From Cephalotus follicularis (lineage: Eukaryota > Streptophyta > Magnoliopsida > Oxalidales > Cephalotaceae), in NCBI GenBank assembly GCA_001972305.1, contig BDDD01001384.1, positions 53,273 through 117,272 of the forward strand: DNA of 64,000 bases, in the 5' to 3' direction. The notes below the pieces were generated by a model, which was not told the DNA's origin, ran no database searches, and was given only the letters and a program-made list of their open reading frames with translations. The stretch's first letter is position 1. Every line of letters starts with the position of its first letter. The translations under genes and the position numbers were made by a program. Shown in pieces: positions 1-10,738 of the stretch.

Positions 1-217
1 ATGTCCAACATTTATGAGATACCATTCTTGCGTAGGAGCCCTAAAGTCCCGGTTATTATTGGTAGTGTTGATAAATTACAAAAATGCCCTTAGGGTTCGG
101 TTTTGCCATTCTAAATAGTGCTTGACCTATTTAATTGCTCCCAAACTATTATCCAATATTACCTAGGTGAGAAATTAATTACTATTATCCAATATTACCT
201 AGGTGAGAAATTAATTT
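1..217. other. AT-rich flank left of TE-A
   Basis: There is no convincing ORF or transposon terminus here. This is the left side of the locus into which TE-A inserted; the right side resumes at 17523. The last part is a 36 bp tandem duplication. The five bases just before the LTR (213-217, AATTT) nearly match those after the far LTR end (17523-17527, AATCT), as expected for an aged 5 bp target duplication. Confidence 0.6.
145..216. repeat. 36 bp tandem duplication, two copies
   Basis: Bases 145-180 and 181-216 are identical by direct reading; both start ACTATTATCC and end AAATTAATT. The second copy stops two bases before the TE-A LTR starts at 218. The duplication could be older than TE-A or could have formed during its insertion or repair. 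Confidence 0.9.
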
Positions 218-1205
218 TGTAAGCCCATGATATTGTACGAATTATTTGTATTAAAAGACATTGTATATTATATTGTGAAATGGTGATTTGGGCTTGGCCA
301 TTTTCCTTTTCCTTTGGGCCGAACCTGGGCTATGGAAGGAGAAAAAAATGTTGGGCCGACCACTGTAGAGAAGGCAGCATCTGTATGTGTGTGGCGTGTT
401 CTGGAACCTTTTGCCAATAAAAGAGATATTTTGTGGAGATGGAGACCATATCTCATAATTCCAGGGAAGAGACAAAGGGACGCTTTTGTCTAGAGAGTTC
501 GATACTCTCTCTGCTCTCATTTTATCTTCTCACCTCCAGATTTAGAGGGAGACAGTGAGAGAGCGATTGGTGTGAGTGGAAGCTAAGTTGGCGCAGAGAA
601 GGAAATCGTGGCTTGCATTAGTAAGTAGAGCTTGAAAGAAGTAGCAGATCGACGGTCTAGCAGTCAATCTCCAAGATCTGTAGCGCAACCATTATCAGGT
701 AGGTTCTACTGTATGCCTTATGTTTATGCATATAACTGCTGTAAATGAATTGTATTGTTGTGTACTTCTAGCTAAGGATTAGATGTATGGATTTAAGATG
801 ATTGATGAGCTGTTTATGTATTGGAATCGATCACTGGGGCTGATAACCCCATTGAATCGAGTGTTAGATTCCAGTTTAGGACTTGTGTTGTTGATAAACT
901 GATAACGGTGATATGTTATCGTTCTGCTAAGTACTTAAACTGGCGACACTTCAAATTAGAGAGTTGGCACTTTACTAATAGGCGGACCTCGTACTAGAGG
1001 TTACAGCTTCCCAAATCTCTAAGCCAGACCAGACCTTGGATGAAGAGGTTAGAGCTTCTAAACTTGAGAGCAAAACTAGGCACAAAGGTATAATGGTGCA
1101 CAATACTACATAGCAGACTTGTCCATGAGATTGTAGAGTAGACCTATGCCGTAAGACTACATAGCAGACTTGCCCATGATGCCGCAGAGCAAGCCTGCAT
1201 CGTAA

Positions 1206-1433
1206 CGCTACAAGACAGAGAAGAATAGACCTACGCTAATAGCACTAGACGACAAAGAAGAGTAGGCCTACACTAGTAGCACTAGACGGCAGAGAAGAGT
1301 AGACCTACACTAATAGCACTAGACGATAAAGAAGGGTAGACCTACGCTAATAACACTAGACGGTAGAGAAGGGTAGACCTACGCTAATATAGTAGAACGG
1401 CAGAGAAGAGCAAACCGCGCTAATAGCGCTTTG
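1206..1433 (+). repeat. 37 bp tandem array in TE-A LTR
   Basis: About six imperfect copies of a 37 bp unit are present. Each contains AGCACTAGACGRCA followed by GAGAAG and a TAGRCCTACRCTA block. The same array is present at about 8600-8815 in the 3' LTR, so it existed before insertion. It has no coding character. Confidence 0.85.
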
Positions 1434-1562
1434 AAAGGCAGAGTCGGCATTTAGTGCCCTGTTCTCTGCCAAACATATTGGTTCAAACCTTGTATTCCTT
1501 ATATCTAAAATAGGTCTTTAACACTATTCTTTTAAGGGAATTGTGTAGTTAGGAACCCTATG

Positions 1563-1728
1563 GGTCACCATAATTGAGATGACTGTAAAGGTCACCACAA
1601 TTGAGATGGTTGTACAAGTCATCACCTATCGAGATGACCGTAAAGATCACCACCAATTAAGATGACTGTAAAGGTCACCACTGACTGAGATGATAGTAAA
1701 GGTCACCAACTGCGATGACCGTGAGGGC
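1563..1728 (+). repeat. 27-28 bp tandem array in TE-A LTR
   Basis: Six imperfect copies start near 1564, 1591, 1618, 1646, 1674 and 1702. Each opens with GTCACC and contains GAGATGAC. The matching array in the 3' LTR is the exact site where TE-B inserted (8978-8982 and 16755-16759), and each of its units starts with GTCAC. Confidence 0.85.
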
Positions 1729-2660
1729 TATTGATGGTGTATATGTATATATAAGGCTATTGATTATAAATGGATTGATAAGGTTATTGATTGTGATTGT
1801 TATCAATTATAATTGTAACCACTAGGTCATTGTCTTAAGAGACTAGTGTGAGAGAAGTCAGACACCTTCTCTTATCTACTCTTCCCATAAACGACACTCT
1901 AGTCTACACGGGGCTCCCTTGTCTTGACAAAACTAGTCTTAGGCCAAGGCTACGCAGGTGGACTCCGTATGTTCCTTGCCTGCCCAGTATAAACAAGCTA
2001 GTCCTCTCTCGGCCTATCTGCCTATGATACTAAGAGTGCGTAGTCTGCTCTACCTTGAGTAGAGAAGGCCGAGGAGAATTTACATGCGTCCTAAAATGGT
2101 ATTCAATGTTATCGAATAATCGATGGTTATTTACCCCGAGATGAATTTTGGAATGATATGGATGTTGAATGATGATGGAATAGTATTGTTATGGTTATGG
2201 AATATTGTGAATGATGGTTCTATGAGTATATGTATTGCAGCATTGTGCATCTCACATGTCATGCATCCTCATGCTAGGCATATAGTACTTCCTATACAAC
2301 CAAGGGTTGCTGACCCATTCTCTGAAATGGGTCAGGTCCAAGTGATGCAACGCCGTGACAAGAAAAGCTAGATTGCAGAGCAGGGCTTCTTCAACATAGC
2401 AGTTTCGCTCGGCCTACCTTGTATAATGTAAAGGAATGTTGTAAATATTTATTTGACATGCCAGCTTGTGGCAGTGCCTTGAGACATTTACGTATACATT
2501 GGGTTATCAACGCAATTTAATTAATGATTAGTTCCGCATGCATAATTCTTATTAAGTTTGAATTTATTGCATATTTGAATGATGTCAATGGATGGTATGG
2601 ACGACATGCCACGTGTCGGACTGTGGGGTCCCCCCATGGTTTGGGGCGTGATAGTTTATG

Positions 2661-2675
2661 TGGTATCAGAGCCAC
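2661..2675 (+). promoter_or_regulatory. TE-A primer binding site (tRNA-Met initiator)
   Basis: TGGTATCAGAGC lies 7 bases after the LTR end. This is the complement of the 3' end of plant initiator tRNA-Met and is the usual primer site of Tekay-type gypsy elements. The last three bases of the span match less well. Confidence 0.9.
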
Positions 2676-2809
2676 GCTATGTTGGCTATGCCAGGATAGG
2701 ATCATTGGCTTTGGAATTAGTTGATGTGAATAATATTTTTGATTCATTATTTTGGAGTTACTGATATGATACGTGGATATTAACCCTTATTCTCTTATAC
2801 AAGGTAGAT

Positions 2810-4080
2810 ATGGATGGTGGTCGAAGAGGAACTGCAAGAAGAGATAAGGCAGGGCCGTTAAATAGACGTACCCGATCTAGTAAAGATGTTAAAGAACAAG
2901 AGGAACATAATGTGGGTCAAGAGGAACCCATAGGTTATCTGAGGAAGACGTATCAAATGATGACCCGAATGAGTGAATTTATGCAGTGACAAGCAGCTGC
3001 AGTAGAACAATCCCCAGTTGCAAGGCCGGTTAGGCGTGCAGCAAAGGCACTGAACAAACCCTAGCTGTAAGACCAACTAGGTGTACAGAAGAAGCAAGGA
3101 GATCAATTGATCTACCTAATGTCAGGGAGGATCCCTTAATCAGGTTTTTGAAGTTAAATCCTCCTGCTTTTATGGGGGACCCTGATGCTGTTACTATAGA
3201 GAGATGGCTGATGCAGATTGAGAAAATATTCAGAGTCTTGGGATGTTCAGACTCTGAGAAGGTTGTCTTTGCCACCTATATACTACAAGGCGAAGTAGAA
3301 CATTGGTGGATAATGGTTGCAGTCACCTGGAAAGAATCGGGGATACCGAATTCATGAAACATGTTTACAACAGAGTTTAATGAGCAGTATTATCCCAAGA
3401 CTGAAGTTGATAAGAGGGAGGCTGAATTTCTTTCCTTAACCCAAGGCAACATGACAGTGGCCCAGTACGAGACAAAGTTTATGGAATTTTCAAGGATAGC
3501 TCCGCATATGGTTGGCACTAAAGCAAGGAAGGACAAGAGGTTTCTTGGTGGGCTCAGACCTGATATTAGATAAAGGCTGGTGCCTTTATGATTGAGATCC
3601 TTTATTGAGCTGGCTAGTAGGGTCAGAGATATTGAAGCGGTGGTTGAGGAGCTATGCAACTTGAGGATTCAAGCTGGCAACAGGAGACCAGTTTCTTCAG
3701 GAAGGAGTTATGGGAGCAGCAATAAATCCCAAAGGTCAGGAAATTGAAGCAGCCTGAGTCAAGAAGGATCTCCTCAGAGCATCGGTAGTCCATCTAGTCC
3801 TTCAAGGCTAGGAGGAAAGTTTCTTGGTTCCTATCAAAGGAGATGACGTCGTGGCTCTCGGCTGAGGCGCCAGGAGAGGTTGTCACCTCGGGGAGGTCAC
3901 TTTAGGCTTCCTAGTGATAGCGATCATGTCTCTTTTGATCTTTGCGTGTATTGTCAGCGTACAAATCATGCTTCAGATGATTGTTGGTGGAAGGCCAGAA
4001 AATGCATGCTTTGTGCAACTATGGATCATATGGCTGCTGAGTGTCCTCATAACAGATATGGTTCGGGGAATCAGCCATGA
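2810..4080 (+). pseudogene. gag: TE-A gag, broken
   Basis: Gag is the capsid/nucleocapsid precursor that packages element RNA. The probable start is the ATG at 2810, followed by a basic N-terminus and a TGA at about 2987. A retrotransposon gag domain follows, read in another frame from about 3148, with hallmark stretches PPAFMGDPDA, WLMQIEKIFRVLGC and EVEHWW, then YYPKTEVDKREAEFL and RRFLGGL-like RFLGGLRPDI. Stops interrupt at 3355-3357, 3571-3573 and later. Two tandem CCHC zinc knuckles close the protein at about 3943-3984 and 4000-4041; both keep CX2CX4HX4C. At least one frameshift separates the N-terminus from the gag core. TE-D has the same double-knuckle arrangement. Confidence 0.85.
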
Positions 4081-4200
4081 CAGAGTTCGGTTCGAACGCA
4101 GGGTGGTTCACAGCAGAGCCGTGGTTCTGGATCACAATACCAGGGTCGTCCTAGCACCAATTCTCCTTCTACAGGGCGAGGAGACCATGGTAAGCAACCT

Positions 4201-4596
4201 ATGGGATCGGCACCTACCGTACAGGGTAGAGTTTATGCTATGGATCAGAGAGCCATATCAGGATCTACCTCAGTTATTGGAGGTACTATATATATATCTC
4301 AGCATATTGCACGGACTCTCATAGATCCAAGCTCATCTCATTCATATACTGTATCATATTTTATATGTCATTTGGATGTGGAGCCAGAACCTTTACCTTT
4401 TATGATGGAAGTTAGCACACCCGTAAAGGAGTCTGTTATTTCCGAATGGGTGTGTAAGTCTTGTGCCATCGAGATCACCAATCGTGTTTTATTGGCAGAA
4501 CTTATAATGTTGTTGATGGACGAGCTTGATGTAATCCTTGGGATGGATTGTTGTCAGCACACTATGCTTATGCGGATTGTAATAGGAAGGTTGTAA
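4201..4596 (+). pseudogene. TE-A retropepsin-like aspartic protease, broken
   Basis: This region matches the polyprotein-processing protease found between Gag and RT. It has the GTIYIS entry strand and the ILGMD flap-to-C-terminal motif (VILGMD). The catalytic triplet expected as D-S/T-G reads D-P-S (LIDPSSSHSY), so the active site is damaged. The frame is the same as the zinc knuckles (modulo intervening stops) and ends at 4596. A frame change leads into the RT region. Confidence 0.8.
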
Positions 4597-4640
4597 CCTT
4601 CTGTATGCTATGTCAGTCTTAGATCCAGTTTTTTGGAACC

Positions 4641-6113
4641 TTGGAGCATCAGTCAGTTCAGATGATTTCTGCTATTCAAGCTGACAGACTCATGAGACAG
4701 GGTTGCAGTAGCTACCTGGCGCATGTGATAGATGGCAGGAAATGGGTGCCGAGATTGGAGGATGTTTCAGTTATCTACGAGTATTCGGACGTGTTTTCGG
4801 AGGAATTGGCCTCTTTACCTCCTGAGAGGGGCGTAGAGTTTGTTATAGATCTCCTGCCAGGAACAGCACCTATAGTGAGAGCTCCTTATCGTATGGACCC
4901 CCTTGAATTGAAGGACTTGAAATTGCAATTGCAGGGATTTCTCAATAAAGGTTTCATTAGACCGAGTGTTTCCCCATGGGGGCACCCATTCTATTTGTTA
5001 GGAAGAAGGATGGGTCCTTACGAATGTGCATTGATTATCGGTAGCTCAACAAGGTTACTATCAAGAACAAGTACATGCTGCCGCATATTGACGAATTGTT
5101 TGATCAACTGAAAGGATCGTCAGTTTTTTCCAAGCTGGACTTGAGATCAGGGTATCATCAGTTCAGAGTTAGAGCAGAATACATTCCAAAGATAGCTTTT
5201 AGGTCACTGTATGGACATTATGAGTTTGTAGTGATCCCATTTGGGGTAACTAATACCCCTGCACCCTTCATGCGCTTGATGAATCGGGTATTTAGTCCAT
5301 ATCTTGTCCAGTTCATTTTGGTATTTATTGATGATATCCTGGTGTACTATAAATCTAAGGAAGAGTATGGAGAGCATTTGCACTTGGCATTACAGGTTTT
5401 GAGGGAGCATATGTTGTATGCTAAGTTTAGCAAATGTGAGTTTTCGTTGTCAGAGGTGGATTTTCTTGGTCATGTTATTTCTAGTGTCGGTCTATCGGTA
5501 GATCTAATGAAGATAGAAGCAGTTAGAGACTGGAAACGGCCGACAAACGTAACAGAAATCTGGAGTTTCTTAGCCTTAGCCAGGTATTATCGCCGTTTTG
5601 TCAAAGGATTTTCATGAATTACCACACCTCCGACCCGATTGATGCAGAAATAAACAACATTTGTATGGGATGATGAATGTGAGTGGAGCTTCCAAGAAAT
5701 GAAACATTGTTTGATTTCTGTACCGATTTTGGCCTTGCCATAAGGTAATAAAGGCTTTATTGTATATAGTGATGCATCAGGGAATTGTTTGGGATGTGTT
5801 CTAATGCAGAATGGGAAGGTGATCGCATATGCCTTAAAGAAATTGAACCCTCATGAGGAGAATTGTCCAACTCATGATCTCGAGTTGGCAACGATGATCT
5901 TTGCACTATGCAAATGGAGGCACTACTTGTATGGCACAAAGTTCGATGTGTATACCGATCACAAAAGTTTAAAGAATTTATTCTCCCAGAAAGACTTGAA
6001 TATGAGGCAAAGAAGTTGGATGGAATTACTGAATGATTATAATTGTGAGATACAATACCATCCAGGGAAATCTAATATGGTTGCAGACGCTTTGAGTCGT
6101 CGATTAGCTTGCC
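4641..6113 (+). pseudogene. TE-A reverse transcriptase and RNase H, broken
   Basis: The linker and RT N-terminus are read at 4641-5111 (YSDVFSEELASLPPERGVEF, LPGTAPI, APYRM). The RT core is in another frame at 5075-5617, with [12 protein letters not shown] and a catalytic FIDD (VFIDDILVY, about 5320-5345). A TGA ends it at 5617, and further stops occur near 5652 and 5742. RNase H follows in the same frame: YSDASGNCLGCVLM, THDLELATMIFAL, YTDHKSLKNLF and ADALSRR, so its acidic residues look preserved. The thumb region ([28 protein letters not shown]) is recognisable. Confidence 0.88.
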
Positions 6114-7561
6114 TAACGATTACTCAGAGTCAGGCGCGTCCATGGTTATTGGAAAGGATTAGAGAAGCCCAATGTACAGATGAGACCTTGCATAAGATGT
6201 CATTGGATGGTCAAGGAGGATTGAAACCCGAATTCTCAAATCAGAGTGATGAATTTATCAGATATCGGGGTAGAGTATGTGTTCCCAACAGTAAAGAATT
6301 GAAGGATGAGCTTTTGTCACAAGCCCGTCGCTCTAGTTTGTCATTGCATCCTGGGAGTACCAAGATGTACAGAGACTTGAAAGCTCAACTACTGGTGGAG
6401 TAACATGAAAAGGGAGATAGCATAATATGTTCCTTCTTTCCTGACCTGTCAGCAAATCAAGGCGGAACACCAGAGGCCAGTTGGATTGCTTCAACCGTTG
6501 CCTTTGGCACAATGGAAATGGGCACACATCACCATGGATTTTGTAAGTGGATTGCCAAGTACAAGGACTAACCGTGATTCCATATGGGTTATCGTCGATC
6601 GCTTTACTAAATTTGCTCATTTCCTAGTGATCAAGACGACTTATTCTCTTGAACGGTTAGCGACCTTGTACATTGGAGAGATTGTCAGACTCCATGGTGT
6701 AACTGTTAGTGTGGTGTCTGTTAGGGACCCCCGGTTCACATCACGGTTTTGAAAGAAATTGCAAGCAGCTTTTGGTGCCCAGCTGAGTTTCAGCACAGCT
6801 TTTCATCCCCGAACTGATGGACAGTCTGATAGGACTATTCAGACTCCGGAGGACATGCTTCGAGAATGTGTGATGGATTGGGGTGGCAATTGGGAGGAAC
6901 ATCTGCCGTTAGTAGAGTTTTCATACAATACAAGTTATCATGCCAGCATCGGAATGGCACCCTTTGAGGCTCTCTAAGGACATACCTGATTTTCTAGTTT
7001 GAGGTTGGTGAACAGAGTCTATTGGGACCTAAGCTTGTGCAAAAGACTATAGAGAAGGCCAAAGTCATTAGAGATATGATTTTAGCAGCCCAAAGCAGAC
7101 AAAAGAGCTATGCAGACCATCGTAGGTGAGAGTTAGAGTTCTCCATGGGAGATCATGTATTCCTCAAGGTCTCCCCGACCAAGGGAATCATAAGGTTCAA
7201 AAAGAAGGGGAAATTAGCCCCTCGATTCATTGGACCTTTCTAGATCCTTGAGAAAGTAAGTGCAGTCATCTATAGACTTGCCTTACCTCCCAGTCTTTCA
7301 GATACGCATAATGTCTTTCATGTCTCAATACTGAGGAAGTACCATCCAGATCCTTCTCACGTGCTACAATATGAGCCGTTGGAGTTGAGGACGGACATGA
7401 GCTATGCGGAGACACCTATCCAAATCCTTAACCACCGAATTAAATAGTTAAGGAGCAAGACCATTCCATTAGTAATAGTGATATGGCAGTATGATGGACT
7501 TGAAAAAGCTACCTAGGAGCGTGAGGAAGAAATGAAAGCATTGTACCCTCACTTATTTTGA
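6114..7561 (+). pseudogene. TE-A integrase with chromodomain-like C-terminus, broken
   Basis: The N-terminal zinc-binding part is partly visible (LHPGSTKMYRDLKAQLL, then TCQQIKAEHQ in a shifted frame from about 6395). The catalytic core has MDFVSGLP (first Asp) at about 6537. The segment usually reading S-D-R-D reads SVRDPRFTS, so the second catalytic Asp is Val. The Glu region is DGQSDRTIQ, where the expected Glu is Asp. Stops occur at 6750-6752 and 6975-6977. The C-terminal region (VFLKVSPTKGI, KGKLAPRFIGPF) leads to a chromodomain-like tail ending YPHLF with TGA at 7559-7561. Confidence 0.85.
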
Positions 7562-7590
7562 CCTTGGAGAATCCCAGGATGAGATTTCTT

Positions 7591-7604
7591 TAAGGAGGGG
7601 AGGA
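7591..7604 (+). promoter_or_regulatory. TE-A polypurine tract
   Basis: TAAGGAGGGGAGGA immediately precedes the 3' LTR start TGTAAG at 7605. It is the plus-strand priming site, and its place directly against the LTR confirms the boundary. Confidence 0.88.
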
Positions 7605-8982
7605 TGTAAGCCCCATATATTATACGAATTACTTGTATTAAAAGACATTGTATATTATATTTTGAAATGGTGATTTGGGCTTGGCCATTTTCCTTCTCCT
7701 TTGGGCCAAACCTAGGCTATGGAAGGAAAATAAAATGTTGGGCGGGCCACTGTAAAGAAGGCTGCATGTGTATGTGTGTGGCGTGTTCTGGAACCTTTTG
7801 CCAATAAAAGAGATATTTTGTGGAGATGGGGACCATATCTCATAATTCCAGCGAAGAGACAAAGGGACGCCTTAATCTAGAGAGTTCAACACTCTCTCTG
7901 CTCTCATTTTATTTTCTTACCTCCGTATTTAGAGGGAGAGAGTGAGAGTGCGATTGGAGTGAGTGGAAGCTCAATTGGCGCAGAGAAAGAAATCATGGCT
8001 TGCAGTAATAAGTAGAGCCTAAAGGAAGTAGCAGATCGACAGTTTAGCAGCCAATCTCCAAGATCTGCAGTGCAACCATTATCAGGTAGGTTCTACTATA
8101 TGCCTTAAGTTTATGCCTATAACTGCTGTAAATGAATTGTATTGTTGTGTATTTCTAGCTCAGGATTATATGTATGGATTTAGGATGATTAATGAGCTAT
8201 TTCTGTATTGGAATCGATCACTGGGGCTGATAACCCCATTGAATCGAGTGTCAGATTCCAGTTTAGGACTTGTGTTGCTGATGAACTGATAACGACGATA
8301 TGTTATCGTTCTGCTAAGTCCTTAAACTGGTGATGCTTCAAATTAGAGCGTTGGCGCTTTACTAAGAGGCGGACCTCATACTAGAGGTCAAAGCTTCCCA
8401 AAGCTCTAAGTCAGACCAGACGTCGGATGAAGAGGTCAGAGCTTTGAAGCATGAGAGCAAAACTGCGCAAAAAGGTACAATGGTGCACAAGACTATAGAG
8501 CAGACTTTTCCATGAGACTTCAGAGAAGACCTGTGCCATAAGAAAGCAAAGGACACTTTCCCATGAGGCCGCAATGCAGGCCTACGCCACAAGGCTACAC
8601 GACAGAGAAGAGTAGGCCTACGCTAATAGCACTAGACAGCCGAGAAGAGTAGGCCTACGCTAGTAGCACTAGACGACAGAGAAGTTTAGGCCTACGCTAA
8701 TAGCACTAGATGGCAGAGAAGGGTAGACCTATGCTAAAAACACTAGACGGCAGAGAAGGGTAGACCTAAGCTAATAGCATAGAACGGCAGAGAAGAGAAA
8801 ACTGCGCTAATAGCGCTTTGAAAGGCAAAGTCGGCATTTAGTGCCCTGTTCTCTACCAAACATATTGGTTCCAACCTTGTATTCCTTATATATACAATGG
8901 GGCTTTAATACTAATCTTTAAAGGGAATTGTGTAGTTAGGAACCCTATGGGTCACCATAACTGAGATGACTGTAAAGGTCAC
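7605..8982 (+). repeat. TE-A 3' LTR, left part (interrupted by TE-B)
   Basis: It is homologous to 218 onward, including the 37 bp array (about 8600-8815). It breaks inside the 27 bp array at 8982, where TE-B begins with TGTTTAGC. It continues at 16755. Confidence 0.9.
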
Positions 8983-9149
8983 TGTTTAGCATAAAGATGT
9001 GTTATTTTTAATGATTTATTTGTGATATTTTTATGCTTGGAATGGACTACTTTGGTTGTATTGTGATGATTTTTAGGAACAAGGTCATCAAGATCAAAGT
9101 GCATGAAACATGGTTCAAATTGGTGAAAAATCTCCAGAAAACAGTGCAA

Positions 9150-9350
9150 AGCGTCGAAGCTTAAGAAGAAAGCGCCAGCAGTTAGAGGAGTACAATATTA
9201 GCGCTTTATTCCCGAAGGTTAAAAATCAAATTGCAGTCTTAACCTTCGACTCTTTGTCCAAACCTTCAACGCTTTAGGTAGTCAACACATCAAAACGTCA
9301 ACGTAAAACTGTCCAAACCTTCGATGCTTAAGCCAAACCATCGACACTTA
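9150..9350 (+). promoter_or_regulatory. TE-B U3 palindrome array (AAGC-GTCGAC-GCTT type)
   Basis: Degenerate copies of a palindrome of the form AAGCGTCGACGCTT recur here, for example GCGTCGAAGCTT at 9151, CCTTCGATGCTTAAG near 9318 and CCATCGACACTTAAGG near 9338. The 3' LTR has the equivalent at about 15475-15692, with a more regular last copy (CGTCGACGCTTAAG). The array ends about 110 bp before the TATA box. A regulatory role is inferred from position only. Confidence 0.55.
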
Positions 9351-9456
9351 AGGAAGCTGACAGCAAATTTGGAAAGTTTTCACTTTGTAATTATTTCCTT
9401 AAACAGTTTTAAGTAGGTTAAACTTTTTCCTTTCCTTGTTTGCACATGATTTTATG

Positions 9457-9464
9457 TATAAATA
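9457..9464 (+). promoter_or_regulatory. TE-B LTR TATA box
   Basis: TATAAATA lies 475 bp into the LTR, and its 3' LTR counterpart is at 15799-15806. It is a good candidate for the core promoter separating U3 from R. Confidence 0.7.
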
Positions 9465-10129
9465 GGTAATGTTAGGTCACAAAACATGTGTACAAGCTAG
9501 TGACAAGCTTTGCCACCATTAGTTTTATTCTTCATTAGTTTTAAGTTTTTTTTTTTTACAATGTTTAGTAGCTAAACTCTTTAAGGTTTTAGGGAAGAAC
9601 AATGCCTAGAATGTTATTGTTTCAAATCCATCAATAAAAATCCTTGAATATTTGATTTGTTCTTCAATTTTTCTGCCTTCACACACACTTTGTCTGTCTG
9701 ATTAAAATCCATAAACATCTTGTCGGTTAAGTTGAAAGTTGGTGAATAAATGGTGTTTAATTCAATCAATGGAGTCTACTCATACGGTTTGTCACGCCGA
9801 ACACACTCCATATAAACCTAGCATGACTACTCATACTATTTACCTCCACTGTCGTACTTTGTATAGACCTAGCATGACTACTCATACGATTTGTCATCAC
9901 AGTTGCACTCCGTATCGGCCTAGCTACCGTTGGTTATCAAGGTATGAACATTCAATTAAAGTGAATTATTCAATATAATCTATGGTGAGTTTCTATACCC
10001 TAAAACCGCTTTATCTGTGCATATTTTCCTTAGTCTTACTTGTTGCTTTGATTAGTGATAATTTTGCATGCTTTACTTTCCGTTATTTTGAATTCAGAGT
10101 TCTTAACCGTTGATGCCTACATTGTAAGC

Positions 10130-10185
10130 GTCGACGCTTTCCTGCTTTACAATAATTCACGTCGACGCCTTGACAGAACGTCGAC
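10130..10185 (+). promoter_or_regulatory. TE-B second GTCGAC cluster, downstream of TATA
   Basis: GTCGAC occurs at 10130-10135, 10161-10166 and 10180-10185, each in a GCGTCGACGCT-like or ACGTCGACGCC-like context. The 3' LTR has it at 16449-16454, 16470-16475 and 16501-16506. It lies in the transcribed part of the LTR. Confidence 0.6.
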
Positions 10186-10420
10186 ACCATTAGCCCTGTT
10201 TTCAATAGTTTACTTGATTTTGCATATTTATGAATAGTTTTTTATAGTTTTGCCTGAATTTTACATACTTCACTTAGGTTGAATAAATTATAAATAGTTT
10301 AAAGTTTCCCTACGTTTGACCCATTACTGCACAACCGTGCACTTGCGGTATTAAATTTTATTTCTTTTGAACAAGTTTTTATCACCTTTTTCGGGGATAA
10401 TAAACTTCCAATCAAGTTTT

Positions 10421-10438
10421 TGGTGTCGTTGCCGAGAA
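10421..10438 (+). promoter_or_regulatory. TE-B primer binding site (tRNA-Asp)
   Basis: TGGTGTCGTTGCCGAGAA lies 6 bases past the LTR. It differs by a few bases from the TGGCGCCGTTGCCGGGGA expected for the plant tRNA-Asp 3' end and typical of Athila-type elements. TE-C has a better match at 20080-20097. Confidence 0.8.
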
Positions 10439-10738
10439 AACGTTTTAAATTAGTTTAAATTTATTCGACTGATTCGTAGTATTTATTTGTGTTTTATTTT
10501 TCTTTTTTATTTTTGTGTTTCCTTTTTTTTATTAGCTTAGTTTAATTAGGGAGTTGCATAAGCTTTAACAACAAATTCTTATATTATTTGCATAAGCTTT
10601 AACAAACCCTGATTTTTGCTAAGTTACTTTTCTGCATAAGCTTTAAAAATTTAGTTTAATATAGTTACAAAAAAAACATGCGTTTTTTTCCTGTAGTTTA
10701 GGTTTACGTTAAAGATAGTTTTTATTTTATTTTAGATT

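Larger units (their letters stand above)
218..2653 (+). repeat. TE-A 5' LTR (2436 bp)
   Basis: It begins TGTAAGCCC and ends GGGGCGTGATA just before a tRNA-Met PBS. It contains two tandem arrays (1206-1433 and 1563-1728). It is about 300 bp longer than the 3' LTR because the 3' copy has lost the segment equivalent to about 2269-2571. The weak frame at 2123-2371 is not regarded as a gene because its 3' LTR counterpart is interrupted by that deletion. Confidence 0.9.
8983..10414 (+). repeat. TE-B 5' LTR (1432 bp)
   Basis: The ends are TGTTTAGC and CCAATCA. It contains a palindrome array upstream of a TATA box, a second small array downstream, and a conserved stretch near the 3' end (about 10317-10350) with TGCAC-AACC-GTGCA. 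Confidence 0.9.

Noticed and set aside
2123-2371. 82-codon ORF in TE-A LTR
   Set aside because: It lies in LTR sequence; the 3' LTR copy is deleted and shifted in this region, and no domain is recognisable.
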